Shown: one piece after another, positions 41,793 through 50,815 of the stretch | Position numbering within the stretch: the first letter of the stretch is position 1 | Layout: every line of letters begins with the position of its first letter | NCBI GenBank assembly: GCA_021201815.1 | Contig: JAJQEC010000084.1 | Span: 9,217 to 67,160 of the forward strand | DNA: 57,944 bases | Direction of reading: 5' to 3' | DNA from: Candidatus Azobacteroides sp. | GTDB lineage: Bacteria > Bacteroidota > Bacteroidia > Bacteroidales > WRGA01 | The notes under the pieces: model-generated | Database searches by the model: none | Seen by the model: only the letters and a program-made list of their open reading frames with translations | What the model was told of the DNA's origin: nothing | Translations under genes and position numbers: made by a program

Positions 41793-42137
41793 TTAATCAT
41801 ATCTGACAGCAATCTTCCTGTTTATAAGAGAATGCGAGACTATCCCGTGAACTTTATTTCGGAATAATTCTCCGTAATCGGAAAACATATTTGCCGGACG
41901 GTCTTCCGGGACAGCTATAAAATAATGGAAGACATATTTTTTATCCTTGTGATTTATATCAGGTTTTCCTGTTCTGACACCCTGTTTAAAGACCGGACAG
42001 GTTTGTGATATAAAAGTTGTTCCGGTAATCGGCTGATTTCCCTGATTCCGGTAAGTGGAGCTGAAATCGTTTTCAGCCGGACATTTAAATAGAGTAAAAA
42101 GAGAAATACATATAAATAATAAATGTATTTTTTTCAT
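41793..42137 (-). CDS. Small secreted protein of unknown function
   Basis: 114 residues with signal peptide (about 1-20; a cysteine at 19 in 'LFKCPAEN' could be a weak lipobox). The middle has two cysteines. No family recognised. 153 bp upstream of the GH43-like gene on the same strand; an AT-rich stretch without clear terminator separates them, so cotranscription is possible. Confidence 0.6.
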   Translation of the reverse strand: MKKIHLLFICISLFTLFKCPAENDFSSTYRNQGNQPITGTTFISQTCPVFKQGVRTGKPDINHKDKKYVFHYFIAVPEDRPANMFSDYGELFRNKVHGIVSHSLINRKIAVRYD

Positions 42138-42697
42138 GGTTATTAGTTACTTAATAAAAGAAAATCACACGTCCGGTATTTTCTTTTTCCGGAACATCAT
42201 TTTTACAAAAAACAAAAGGATTGTACAACGAGCACAAAGATAAGGAAAAATAATTTTCCATAACCTCCTTACCTATGTCATGTTCTTCTCAATTCTATCT
42301 TCGGACATACCTATATCCTCGTTATATAAAGAAGTACTTAATTTCGTATAACCGATTGTTTGACACGGGTCTTACCAGGAAGTCCCGAATGAGGATGGTA
42401 TGTTTCCGTGCAGCAGTAGGAAAAAATTCCCTGAAAGGACTGAGGAAAGATTCCGGGAATTGTATAGGATACAAGATGAACATGGAGGAATATCTTTGAT
42501 AGATTCAGGTTGCTTTCGGAAAATCGTTACGGCTTTTTTCCGGTTTCCTTACTCCTTTTCTTCAGGAAATAACCGGATGGCTATCAAAAAACCTTACCCC
42601 TTTTAGCTACGCTGATCTCACAGTTCGTAAAAATCATTGGAGATAAAAGGGGAGAGGGAATAAGCCGGATTATACCTGTGTATCTTGTTTTTCTCTT
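42138..42697. other. Intergenic region with terminator of the 678-residue gene
   Basis: About 560 bp. The stem CCCCTTTTA/TAAAAGGGG (42597-42605 with 42644-42652), followed on the minus strand by a T-run (42588-42593 on plus is A-run), is a terminator for the gene at 42698. ORFs in this stretch look non-coding. Confidence 0.6.
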
Positions 42698-44734
42698 TTA
42701 CTTTTTCCCCTCAAAAAGCTTTATTCTTTCAGGAGTGAACATTTCCCAAAGAGAAGCCACTGTCCATCCCGGAGCAAAAACATCGTTGTAAAATCCTTTG
42801 CCGTTTTTGCCGTAGTCCCAGTTCGTATGTTGTACCACTTCCGGATAATAACCTGTTTTTGCTATGTCACATAAGTGTCCTTCATAAGGCAATAGTTGGG
42901 TCATAGATGTTCGGATTACCTCTGAAAATCCGGAGAAGCGGGGCTCGTTATATTTTTCAGCCAGCCAGTCAAGAATGGTTGCAAAGTCAAATATATATAC
43001 ATCAATATGATTATTTTCTACGGATACATTTCCCCACCCACGGGTTTTCAGTCCTACTTCTCCCAGCATTTGTCCCGGAGCAAAAGGAACATCCCACATA
43101 TAATACCAGGATAAGCAAAAATAAGCAGATTGCTTTGCCAGGTTACTGTAATGTTCTTTTTCTTTGTTGCCGGTAGTAAATAAAGACAGATGATATAACG
43201 CAGTTGTTGCATAGAAAGAAGCCTCTTTGTCTTCACAGTTTGCATCCAGGGTAGAAGAAAAATAATCTGCTTTGGAAATAATTTCCTTTTCCAGATAGAC
43301 CGCAGTCTTTTTGGCTGCCTTCAGATAACGGTTATCATTGAAATACCGGGAGGCAAGAACCAGCATGGGAGTAGCGGAGGGAGTACTGCCTGCGCTATTG
43401 TTGACCACACTCAGGTCATCCCTGAATTTACGCGGAAAGCTTCCGTCTTCTTTTTGTAATTTTAAAATTTCTTCCAGCATGCTCTTCACTTTTGCTTCCC
43501 ACTCCGGATGTTTCCGGCCTTGCTTTTTCTCGTATTGTAAATAATATAACACTGCATATAATCCTTCAGACTGCCGACGGATACTAAGGTTTCTTTCTTC
43601 ATCGCCCTTGTCAAAATCCACTACTTCCCGGAAAAATCCGGAAGAAGTAAAGCCGTTTTGCAGATAGCTGTCAAAAACCAGCCGGCTTTTTTCTATCAGT
43701 TCCGGACGGTTTTCTTGTGTCCCGTATTCCATTGCATTAAATGCATTCAGAAGAGCACGACCTATAAATCCTACCTCTGCAATGCCTGTGCTTTTACAAT
43801 CATCTGTCCGCATGTGCACAGCAGACATATATTTAAGAGAATGGGTATCTACAAAGCTTTCTGTGAAGAAATTACTCAGTACACGTTTCATTATTTCCGG
43901 GGTGTAAGGAGTAGATACTACCTGTGGTTTATAAAGGTCGTAAGAATAAACCCACACCTGCTTTACAAAATCAGAAAAATCCTTTCCGTTATTTTCCGTT
44001 ATTTCCCAGGTAAGCTGTATGCTTTCTCCTTTTTTCAGAGATTGAAATGCCTTTACTTCAGGAGCCAGCGTAAGTTTGCGAATATATGTTTCAGGCGTTT
44101 CATGATAAGGAAAACCGAAAGACAAAGTCGCTGTATTATTTTTATTTTTAAAGCCGGTATATCCTATGGAAGTAGTCCCGGAAACGATTACCTCTCCTTC
44201 TTTATGCGTGGTAAGAGCATCGTACTTAAAATTGTCGATCCGGGTTACAGTCATATAATCTCCTGTTTTTTCATTGAAAATACCGGTAAGGGGAACACTT
44301 AACCGGTCTTCCCTTACTGTCCAGCTATCTGAAGTATGGAAAGAGGGTGCTTCTTTCGGGGAACGTAAATTCCTTCGGTACCAGAAGCCGGGCATATAGA
44401 ACTGGCAATCATGATGAGGAAAACCTGTCCGGATTTCCTGTGCATAGTTGAAGTAAATATCTTCCAGTGCCGTAATGGTTGTGGTGACCTGTATTTTTCC
44501 ATTGTTTTCCGTAACTTCTCGGGAGATATGTACAGGAATATTTTCCGTGCTTACCAGGCTATGTCCATTTTCTCCGGTTGGTTCCGCTGTTAACGGATAG
44601 ATGATTGCCGGATTACCCGGTACTTTTAAAGAAATAGAGGCTGAGCTGTTCTTCGGATAAGAAAATAATGCCGCACTCACAGCGAAAGGCATCCATAAAC
44701 TCAGCAATAGAAACGCATTTAGTTTCATATTCAT
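42698..44734 (-). CDS. Secreted alpha-toroid (six-hairpin glycosidase-like) protein
   Basis: 678 residues. Signal peptide (about 1-21), an N-terminal beta-sandwich part (about 25-260) with three conserved-looking Trp/Tyr clusters ('FYMPGFWYRRNLRSP'), and an (alpha/alpha) toroid-type C-terminal half (about 270-660) of repeated helix hairpins ('LLNAFNAMEY', 'EGLYAVLYYLQYEKKQ', 'TALYHLSLFTT'). This resembles glycosidase or lyase helical toroids, but I see no recognised active-site signature. It is upstream of dispersed repeat copy 3. Substrate unknown; likely acts on sugar outside the cytoplasm. The start may be ATG 44728. Confidence 0.72.
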   Translation of the reverse strand: MNMKLNAFLLLSLWMPFAVSAALFSYPKNSSASISLKVPGNPAIIYPLTAEPTGENGHSLVSTENIPVHISREVTENNGKIQVTTTITALEDIYFNYAQEIRTGFPHHDCQFYMPGFWYRRNLRSPKEAPSFHTSDSWTVREDRLSVPLTGIFNEKTGDYMTVTRIDNFKYDALTTHKEGEVIVSGTTSIGYTGFKNKNNTATLSFGFPYHETPETYIRKLTLAPEVKAFQSLKKGESIQLTWEITENNGKDFSDFVKQVWVYSYDLYKPQVVSTPYTPEIMKRVLSNFFTESFVDTHSLKYMSAVHMRTDDCKSTGIAEVGFIGRALLNAFNAMEYGTQENRPELIEKSRLVFDSYLQNGFTSSGFFREVVDFDKGDEERNLSIRRQSEGLYAVLYYLQYEKKQGRKHPEWEAKVKSMLEEILKLQKEDGSFPRKFRDDLSVVNNSAGSTPSATPMLVLASRYFNDNRYLKAAKKTAVYLEKEIISKADYFSSTLDANCEDKEASFYATTALYHLSLFTTGNKEKEHYSNLAKQSAYFCLSWYYMWDVPFAPGQMLGEVGLKTRGWGNVSVENNHIDVYIFDFATILDWLAEKYNEPRFSGFSEVIRTSMTQLLPYEGHLCDIAKTGYYPEVVQHTNWDYGKNGKGFYNDVFAPGWTVASLWEMFTPERIKLFEGKK

Positions 44735-44835
44735 CTGTTATTTTTATAAAAAAGTACTTAAATAGGAAGCGAAAGGTACATTGTTTTTACCTAATTTTTT
44801 ACTTTTCTATTTATTTTTTTTGTTGACAGGATGTA

Positions 44836-44956
44836 AGCCAATGTGATAATATACCAATGAGATAATGTGGGAATATAGTAGTACTGTGTAGATGGCCATC
44901 TCACCGAAAATCCACAGAGTGGAGCCAGTCACTAGCCGTGCTGCCTCAGCACACGG
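44836..44956. repeat. Dispersed two-hairpin repeat, copy 3
   Basis: Core 44894-44956. The first stem is TCCAC/GTGGA instead of GCCAC/GTGGC: both arms changed together, which supports structure. The second stem CCGTG/CACGG is intact. It sits between the GNAT gene stop and the toroid gene start. Confidence 0.75.
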
Positions 44957-44970
44957 TGCTTCTTGAAAGA

Positions 44971-45459
44971 TCAGCCTTTGTGAAAAGCAATTCTTTCCGT
45001 ACCATTCTCTACATAGATGATACCGCAGGGAGTATAACCGTTTTTTATTAAGATATGCTGCATCACTTTATTATCCCGGTGGGTGTCTACCCGAATATTA
45101 TTACATTGGCCAGTACACCATTGCAGACAAAAATCCGCAATTCCTTTATATTTTCCATTGGATGCCATGCGGTGGATTACTTTGTAGGGTTTATCATTCA
45201 GCCATTGGCCATTGTATATCGTAGCATACGTTTTATCCGGACCTTCCCGGAAACAAAATACTCCAGCCAATTCATTTTCCGGAGCGATACACACATATAA
45301 ATGCCCTTTTTCTATATCGGTTGTAATTAATTCCTCGGACGGATAACCGTTTACCCATTGGGAGGAATTCCCGGTTTCTTTCATAAATGTACGGGCATGA
45401 GAATATATCCCCATGACTTTTTTTATATCACTTTTCTGTGCTTTTCTTATTTCCATCAT
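44971..45459 (-). CDS. GNAT family N-acetyltransferase
   Basis: 162 residues, one GNAT domain: start 'MEIRKAQKSDIKKVMGIY', 'LAGVFCFREGPD' strand and the C-terminal 'NNIRVDTHRDNKVMQHILIKNGYTPCG', which holds the acetyl-CoA pyrophosphate-binding helix region in divergent form. Acceptor unknown. The start may be the first or second Met (45459 or 45456). Stands alone; preceded on the right by a double hairpin region. Confidence 0.87.
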   Translation of the reverse strand: MMEIRKAQKSDIKKVMGIYSHARTFMKETGNSSQWVNGYPSEELITTDIEKGHLYVCIAPENELAGVFCFREGPDKTYATIYNGQWLNDKPYKVIHRMASNGKYKGIADFCLQWCTGQCNNIRVDTHRDNKVMQHILIKNGYTPCGIIYVENGTERIAFHKG

Positions 45460-45507
45460 TCCGAGACAACAAACAAAGATATATTCAAAATAAACGAATA
45501 ATCTTTA

Positions 45508-45535
45508 ACAGCACAGAAAATAAATTCTGTGCTGT
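45508..45535. terminator. Hairpin upstream of the GNAT gene
   Basis: ACAGCACAGAA (45508-45518) pairs with TTCTGTGCTGT (45525-45535), a strong 11-bp stem. With the next hairpin it separates galK from the GNAT gene. Confidence 0.7.
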
Positions 45536-45554
45536 CTCTTTCTTAATAACACTC

Positions 45555-45599
45555 AAAAACCAGAAAAGACAGATCATATATCTGCCTTTTCTGGTTTTT
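45555..45599 (-). terminator. Terminator of galK
   Basis: AAAAACCAGAAAAG..CAGAT (45555-45574) pairs with ATCTG..CTTTTCTGGTTTTT (45580-45599) with one mismatch, directly after the galK stop on the minus strand. Confidence 0.85.
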
Positions 45600-45610
45600 C
45601 CTTTTATTTC

Positions 45611-46774
45611 TTAGTCGCATTTTTTTGCTCCGTCACCGATCTCTGCAATGTAGAAATCAGCCTCCAGCCCTGTTTTTTCTTTATAAGCCGAACCTACTTT
45701 TTCTTTGAAGGTATCAATTGCTTCCTCTTTTACCAGAGATACGGTACATCCGCCAAAACCGCCACCGGTCATGCGGGACCCTATGACACCTTCTATTTTC
45801 CAGGCCTTTTCTGCCAGTGTATCCAGGTATTTACCGGTTACTTCATAGTCGTCACGAAGAGAAATGTGGGATGCATTCATTAGTTTACCGAATTCTTCCA
45901 GATTACCTGCCTGAAGCTCTTTTACTGCATCTACCGTACGTTGTACTTCTCCCACGACGTGACGTGCGCGTTTCAGAGCAACCGGGTCAGTAATAACAGA
46001 TTGGATTTCATCAAATTCTGCCTGAGTAAGTTCTGCCAGGTTTTTTAATTCCGGACGAACGCTTCTTAATTGTTCTACGGCAAGCTGACATTCTCTGACA
46101 CGGTCATTGTATTCATCACCCAGTTTATGCGGACTATGGGTATTGGAGATAACCACTTTTACCCCTTCCAGTTTTACAGGTACCAGATCAAATTCCAACG
46201 TGTCACAATTCAGGAAGATCGCATGATCTTTCTTACCATGTGCAGATGCAAACTGGTCCATGATTCCGCAATTTACGAAAGCAAATTCATGTTCGGCTTT
46301 CTGTCCGATTTTAGCTAGTTCAGTTCGGTCATATCCTGTTCCCAGTTGATCATTCAGCGCATATGCAGTTACCACTTCAAGAGCTGCAGAAGAAGAAAGA
46401 CCGGCTCCAAGAGGTACATTTCCCCAGATAAGAATATCATATCCTTCAGTGATTTTTACTCCTCTTTTAAGAAACTGAGCAAAAACACCTAATGGATAAT
46501 TAGCCCATGTACCTTTTGCCAACGGAGTTCCCAAATCTGTTAATGGAACTGTGATTATTTCTGTTTCATTGATAGAACGGAAATTTATTTCCTGTTTCCC
46601 GTTTTTACGCAATAACAGGCAGGTTCCGAAACTTAGTGCACAGGGAAATACATATCCCCCGTTGTAATCCGTATGTTCTCCGATCAGGTTCACACGTCCC
46701 GGAGAAAAATACACAGCTTCCGCTTCATTTCCGTACACTTCTTTAAAAGAAGCTTTTAATTCATTTACTGTCAT
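45611..46774 (-). CDS. galK: Galactokinase
   Basis: 387 residues, full length. GHMP kinase signatures are clear: 'PGRVNLIGEHTDY' (25-37, sugar binding), 'PLGAGLSSSAALE' (about 115-127, ATP-binding loop) and 'GSRMTGGGFGGCTVSL' (about 335-350). The enzyme phosphorylates galactose to galactose-1-phosphate, first step of the Leloir route; galT/galE are not in the window. It follows the hypothetical gene at 46800 by 25 bp. Fits a role in using galactose freed by the secreted glycosidases. Confidence 0.96.
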   Translation of the reverse strand: MTVNELKASFKEVYGNEAEAVYFSPGRVNLIGEHTDYNGGYVFPCALSFGTCLLLRKNGKQEINFRSINETEIITVPLTDLGTPLAKGTWANYPLGVFAQFLKRGVKITEGYDILIWGNVPLGAGLSSSAALEVVTAYALNDQLGTGYDRTELAKIGQKAEHEFAFVNCGIMDQFASAHGKKDHAIFLNCDTLEFDLVPVKLEGVKVVISNTHSPHKLGDEYNDRVRECQLAVEQLRSVRPELKNLAELTQAEFDEIQSVITDPVALKRARHVVGEVQRTVDAVKELQAGNLEEFGKLMNASHISLRDDYEVTGKYLDTLAEKAWKIEGVIGSRMTGGGFGGCTVSLVKEEAIDTFKEKVGSAYKEKTGLEADFYIAEIGDGAKKCD

Positions 46775-46799
46775 GATATAAGTTAATTATAAAGTTATA

Positions 46800-47201
46800 T
46801 TAAGATGTTTTTATTTTATATGGGTATACTTCCTCTGCTTTTACCGGCAATAGCATCTCCGGTTCGACTATGGAGATTCCGATCAGGAACTTATCGGTTT
46901 TTCTTTTTCTTTCGTAATATTTCCGGAAATAAGGTATTTCCCAGTAGAAATCAGGAGTTATGAGCCATGTCTCCTTTCCATGCCGGGTAGAAAGAATGTC
47001 ATTCATCGGCTGGGGTAGTATATGTTTCAAGGTATATCGTTTCGGAACTTTGTTATTTCTGTGAAATGTGTTGCGGTTTTCATAGAGTTCCTTCTTTTCC
47101 GGGTAATAGCAATAGAAACCATTAAGATTACAAGTGAAACCGATCGGTTTTGCCATGACATATATCGATATAGGAAAATAATTAGAAATGAATGTACTCA
47201 T
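46800..47201 (-). CDS. Conserved-looking hypothetical protein upstream of galK
   Basis: 133 residues, or 118 if the start is ATG 47156 ('MAKPIGFTCNLNG'). No signal peptide; basic and rich in Tyr/Lys. I recognise no family. It directly precedes galK on the same strand with a 25-bp gap, so the two may be transcribed together. The context does not tell its role. Confidence 0.5.
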   Translation of the reverse strand: MSTFISNYFPISIYVMAKPIGFTCNLNGFYCYYPEKKELYENRNTFHRNNKVPKRYTLKHILPQPMNDILSTRHGKETWLITPDFYWEIPYFRKYYERKRKTDKFLIGISIVEPEMLLPVKAEEVYPYKIKTS

Positions 47202-48087
47202 AGGTATTAATAGTTATGGACTACCGGAAAAAGATTCCCGCATAAAAAGAAAGATAAAAGTACATATTTATTTTCAGAAGGTAAAAAGTAAAAAGTAAAA
47301 AATTAACATTTTAATTTTTCTTTCTTAAAATCAGAAATATTTTTCAATGATCCTTCATATATTTTTTCTATCTTTCATGGATATTTTTTTATCTCTTCAT
47401 TTATAAGAAGAAAACAACTTAATTCCACAGTGAAGGGATAATGGAAGAAATACAAAACTCCTGTGGAATGCCGTAATTTCCGCAATAAAACATAAAACGT
47501 TGAATATGTTTTATGAGAGCTCCTTAAATATCTAATTTATAATAGTATATTGCTTGTTACTTCAAAAAGCTTTTCATAGAATGATAACTTTTCCTTTTTT
47601 GTCAACATTTTTCCTTTTTATTTCCATTGTATTTTCCTTTTTTTAAATGATCGATAAGGTTATTTTATTACATCAAAAAGGAATCAGTAACCGGATAAAG
47701 ATCGTATTTATTTCTCTGAACAAAAAGAAAAGTTTATAGTCATCCGGATTTTAACAACACAAACATTCGCCTCCATGAATCTCTTTTCCGGAAAGTTGCA
47801 ATTTGATCTATTATTATTTACTACGAATCATTGGTGAAACTTGTACAGGATCTTTTTATCCTATTTGCGAATGCTTTCCGTCTGTTTATTTCTATGGTTT
47901 CTTCACTTCTTGTAGAAAGGAAGTAAAATGTCGGAACAATTAAGGAAAGATATTTGTTATCAGCAGAAAGAAAGGAAGCTTTTAGAGCCGGAACATTTCG
48001 TATAATGAAATAGATCTGTATGATTCTAATTAGTATTAAAAAGGATCTTTCTATTTATATAAATATTTAAATTAAAGCTATAAAGAA
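47202..48087. other. Long AT-rich intergenic region with two stem-loops
   Basis: About 890 bp between divergent genes. Stems: ATTCCACAG (47422-47430) with CTGTGGAAT (47461-47469), and CATAAAAC (47491-47498) with GTTTTATG (47508-47515). A GTAAAAA triplet tract is at about 47281-47300. No ORF looks coding. The stems could belong to an untranslated leader or a small RNA; evidence is only structural. Confidence 0.4.
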
Positions 48088-48831
48088 ATGAACTTCAGAA
48101 GGGGCATAGGAATATTTGCAATATTCAGTCTGGTTTGTATACAACTTGTTTCACCTCAGGAAAGTGAGGCCGGATTAGATCTTAGTTTTATAGCCGGAGT
48201 GAATATTGGTGCGACCACTCCTGTCCCTATTCCGGGAGATTTGAAAATCACAAAGTATAATCCGAAGTTTAATCCGAAACTCGGAGCAAACCTCGCTTAT
48301 TTTTTTAATGAGAACTGGGGAATCGGAACCGGATTAACAGTAGACTGGAAAGGAATGAATGTCCATACAAAAGTGACAGATGTACATTTAAGTATTGATG
48401 TTCCGAATCTGGACACTTTGACCGGATATGTGACCGGAAGGAATACCACTCAGGTAAATACCTTTTATCTTACTCAGCCGATATACGGCATATACAGGTT
48501 CAACCCTAAATGGCGGGTAAAAACCGGGATTTATATAGCAGAAGCCTTATCTACTAAATTCAAGGGAGACGTAAAAAATGTCGATATTATTGTAGAAACA
48601 CCTGTCTCACAAGAAAGAGAAGTTCCGTATGCGACATTGGATTACAGCGATGATGTACATACCTTTGATCTGGGATTATTAGTTGGGGGAGAATTCCGGA
48701 TGAATAACCATGTTGGTTTTTACGCGGACTTTACCTGGGGCTTTATTCCTTATTTTTCCGGCAAAGTGCCTATTCATTTTACGATGCGTAATATTTATCC
48801 TTCTATTGGAATTACTTATAGAATAAACTGA
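48088..48831 (+). CDS. Outer-membrane beta-barrel protein
   Basis: 247 residues: signal peptide (about 1-24) and an 8-10-strand barrel with alternating hydrophobic/aromatic residues, beginning 'GLDLSFIAGVNIGA' and ending 'NIYPSIGITYRIN', a typical barrel C-terminus with aromatic near the end. Resembles PorT/OmpW-like porin-family barrels in Bacteroidota. Function unknown: adhesion, transport or T9SS-related. No operon partner; the next gene is about 970 bp away. Confidence 0.8.
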   Translation: MNFRRGIGIFAIFSLVCIQLVSPQESEAGLDLSFIAGVNIGATTPVPIPGDLKITKYNPKFNPKLGANLAYFFNENWGIGTGLTVDWKGMNVHTKVTDVHLSIDVPNLDTLTGYVTGRNTTQVNTFYLTQPIYGIYRFNPKWRVKTGIYIAEALSTKFKGDVKNVDIIVETPVSQEREVPYATLDYSDDVHTFDLGLLVGGEFRMNNHVGFYADFTWGFIPYFSGKVPIHFTMRNIYPSIGITYRIN

Positions 48832-49550
48832 TCTATATTTATATTAGTAAATTAAACTCCATTATATTTTTCGGGTGAACAGAAAACTTTTCTTGATACG
48901 GAGGATACTTTTTTATCGGAAATATGGAATGGAATCTTCGTGCAGGAATTGCTTTCTATAAAAAGCAACTCAATGCCGGTTTCCCTGACCCCGCAAAAAG
49001 CTATCCTGCAGATACAGGGAATGAAAATACAGAAGCTAACAGCATGACAATAAAAAATAATGCATGCCAGTTCCTGTGGAAAATTACCGGGATTATCTAT
49101 ACTAAGTCCGTATATTTATTTTTTGAATATAAACCGGCAAATGGTAAAAGTAATGAAAGGATAATTCTTTTTTACAAATAATTTTAAAAGTTTTCCGGAA
49201 GAATATATCCGGGAGCTATTTTGGTAATAATAAAAAAGGATTCATGGGGAATTCTTTTTTATCCTCTGGCTTTTCAGAAAAACCTTCCGTTTTTATACCC
49301 TTTTTATCTTTCCGGAAAATATGAAACCGGAACTATTCTCTTTTTCTTTTTACTTTTTCGGAAAACCTGTGTCAGGTTCTTTCTTATAAATTCTTTTCCG
49401 GAAAGAAATAGAAAAAACTTTCTTTTCACTTAAATCTTATTTACCAAAATTCAATAAGTGAAATCCAATAATAATTTGTTTATCAATAATATACCTATAT
49501 TATAGTTTACCAAGAGCTTACTTTAAAACCCCATGGAAGGTCGGGAATGC

Positions 49551-49558
49551 TACATTTG
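49551..49558 (+). promoter_or_regulatory. -7 element upstream of small ORF and T9SS lipoprotein
   Basis: TACATTTG matches TAnnTTTG. Transcription would start about 7 nt later and cross the small ORF at 49599 into the gene at 49801. Confidence 0.5.
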
Positions 49559-49598
49559 TCTTATTCTTTGATTAGAACGACGTACCTTAAGTTTAAAA

Positions 49599-49754
49599 AT
49601 GAAAAATGCCTTAGTTATGTATTCAACTTCATCTGTTTTACAATCCATTCTTTTATTAAAACAAAATAATAAAGAGGCTTTTCATAAAAACTTTTATTGC
49701 AAAATGAGAAACCATTCTGTCCGGCTTTCATTGATAGCAGGTCAGAATCGATAA
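49599..49754 (+). CDS. Small ORF (51 residues) in the leader of the next gene
   Basis: ATG 49599 to TAA 49752-49754; starts 'MKNALVMYSTSSVLQS' and ends 'VRLSLIAGQNR'. It lies 41 nt after the -7 element and ends 47 nt before the gene at 49801. Composition is protein-like but no family is recognised; may be a leader ORF or chance. Confidence 0.3.
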   Translation: MKNALVMYSTSSVLQSILLLKQNNKEAFHKNFYCKMRNHSVRLSLIAGQNR

Positions 49755-49800
49755 TTTATTTACATATACTTTATTTATTAATTAATTAAACTGTTTACTT

Positions 49801-50742
49801 ATGAAAAAATGTTTGACTTATTTTGGTGCGATAGCAGTAGTCGGAGCTATTCTTTGCTCCTGTTTACATCTTCGGAAAGTGTATATACCGGAAGAAGTTG
49901 GAATCAATAGTGAATTTGAAGTTCGACTGGTGGTAGATATGAGAAATCCTTATAATGAGGCGGTATTTGAAGATCACGACTGTAAAGGATATGTCGGTAT
50001 CCATTTGCCTGAAGGTTGGGAAGTGGATCTGGAAAGTGCCAGGTATCAATTTGTAGGACTTGATAAAGCTGATGATAGTGAAGGTACGTTGGAGTTCGAT
50101 GAAATCTACACACAGGCATGTTATGATTATGGTGAAGACTTTTCAAAATACCGGGACCCTGAAACCGGAGAAGTTATCGTAGATAAATATACATGGACAG
50201 GATTGATGACTGAAAAAGGAACTAATAAACTGTTGAGTTCCATTCTGATGGACAGTGTCATTGTAACATTCAAAGTTAAAACCAATGATGCTTATCTGGG
50301 AAAAACGCTTCCTGTATATGTGGTAATTAACGAAAATGGAACAGATGATGGCGTAAAACCGGAAGACATTATGTTTAATAAACAATCTGCTGCGTTCGAA
50401 TGTCCTTCTTCGGAAGACGGTGATCCTAATAGTACCGAATTTAGCGAGGAAATTGTATACGTGAAAGTAGTAGAAAAAACAAATAGTCTGGAAAAAGTAA
50501 CAGATAAACAAAAAGCATTTACTGCTCTTCCGTTACCGACAGGTCAATTATTAATTACCCTTGCCGATTATGCTTCCATCGGAGCAAATGCATATGTATT
50601 CGATATTCAGGGTAAAGCGGTTGCTTCTCAGGTATTGAACCAACCGGTAAATACACTGGATGTAAATCTGAGTAAAGGAATTTATTATGTAGCTGTAGAA
50701 AAAGACGGTGTCCGTTCTTCTGAGGCTGTAGTTGTGAAATAA
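49801..50742 (+). CDS. Lipoprotein-like T9SS cargo (DUF4961-like)
   Basis: 313 residues. The N-terminus has a lipobox-like 'AILCSC' (C21) after a hydrophobic helix. The middle (about 30-230) is beta-rich, with 'SEFEVRLVVDMRNP' and 'GYVGIHLPEGWEV', similar to the DUF4961-type of Bacteroidota proteins found beside glycosidases. The last ~75 residues ('LLITLADYAS', 'YVFDIQGKAVASQVL') are a T9SS type A domain. The presence of both a lipobox and a T9SS domain is odd (see findings). It is just upstream of the GH2 gene but a terminator lies between. Confidence 0.7.
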   Translation: MKKCLTYFGAIAVVGAILCSCLHLRKVYIPEEVGINSEFEVRLVVDMRNPYNEAVFEDHDCKGYVGIHLPEGWEVDLESARYQFVGLDKADDSEGTLEFDEIYTQACYDYGEDFSKYRDPETGEVIVDKYTWTGLMTEKGTNKLLSSILMDSVIVTFKVKTNDAYLGKTLPVYVVINENGTDDGVKPEDIMFNKQSAAFECPSSEDGDPNSTEFSEEIVYVKVVEKTNSLEKVTDKQKAFTALPLPTGQLLITLADYASIGANAYVFDIQGKAVASQVLNQPVNTLDVNLSKGIYYVAVEKDGVRSSEAVVVK

Positions 50743-50753
50743 AATTTATGCTG

Positions 50754-50787
50754 GCTTTCTCCGGAATGACTGCCGGAGAAAGCTTTT
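50754..50787 (+). terminator. Terminator between T9SS lipoprotein and GH2 genes
   Basis: GCTTTCTCCGG (50754-50764) pairs with CCGGAGAAAGC (50773-50783) followed by TTTTTAT. Confidence 0.9.
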
Positions 50788-50815
50788 TATTACTATTTTA
50801 CTTGAATCTCTATAC

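Larger units (their letters stand above)
48832..49800. other. Intergenic region, mostly non-coding
   Basis: About 970 bp. It holds an 85-codon ORF (48924-49181) and a 70-codon ORF (49221-49433) without recognisable character, a promoter match TACATTTG at 49551-49558 and a 51-codon small ORF after it (next entry). The rest is AT-rich and unremarkable. Confidence 0.4.

Noticed and set aside
42275..42606. Small plus-strand ORFs between 42.2 and 42.6 kb
   Set aside because: Overlapping frames with no consistent coding character next to a terminator.
48924..49181. 85-codon ORF after the barrel gene
   Set aside because: No family, no signal, poor start context; may be a degraded piece but not supported.
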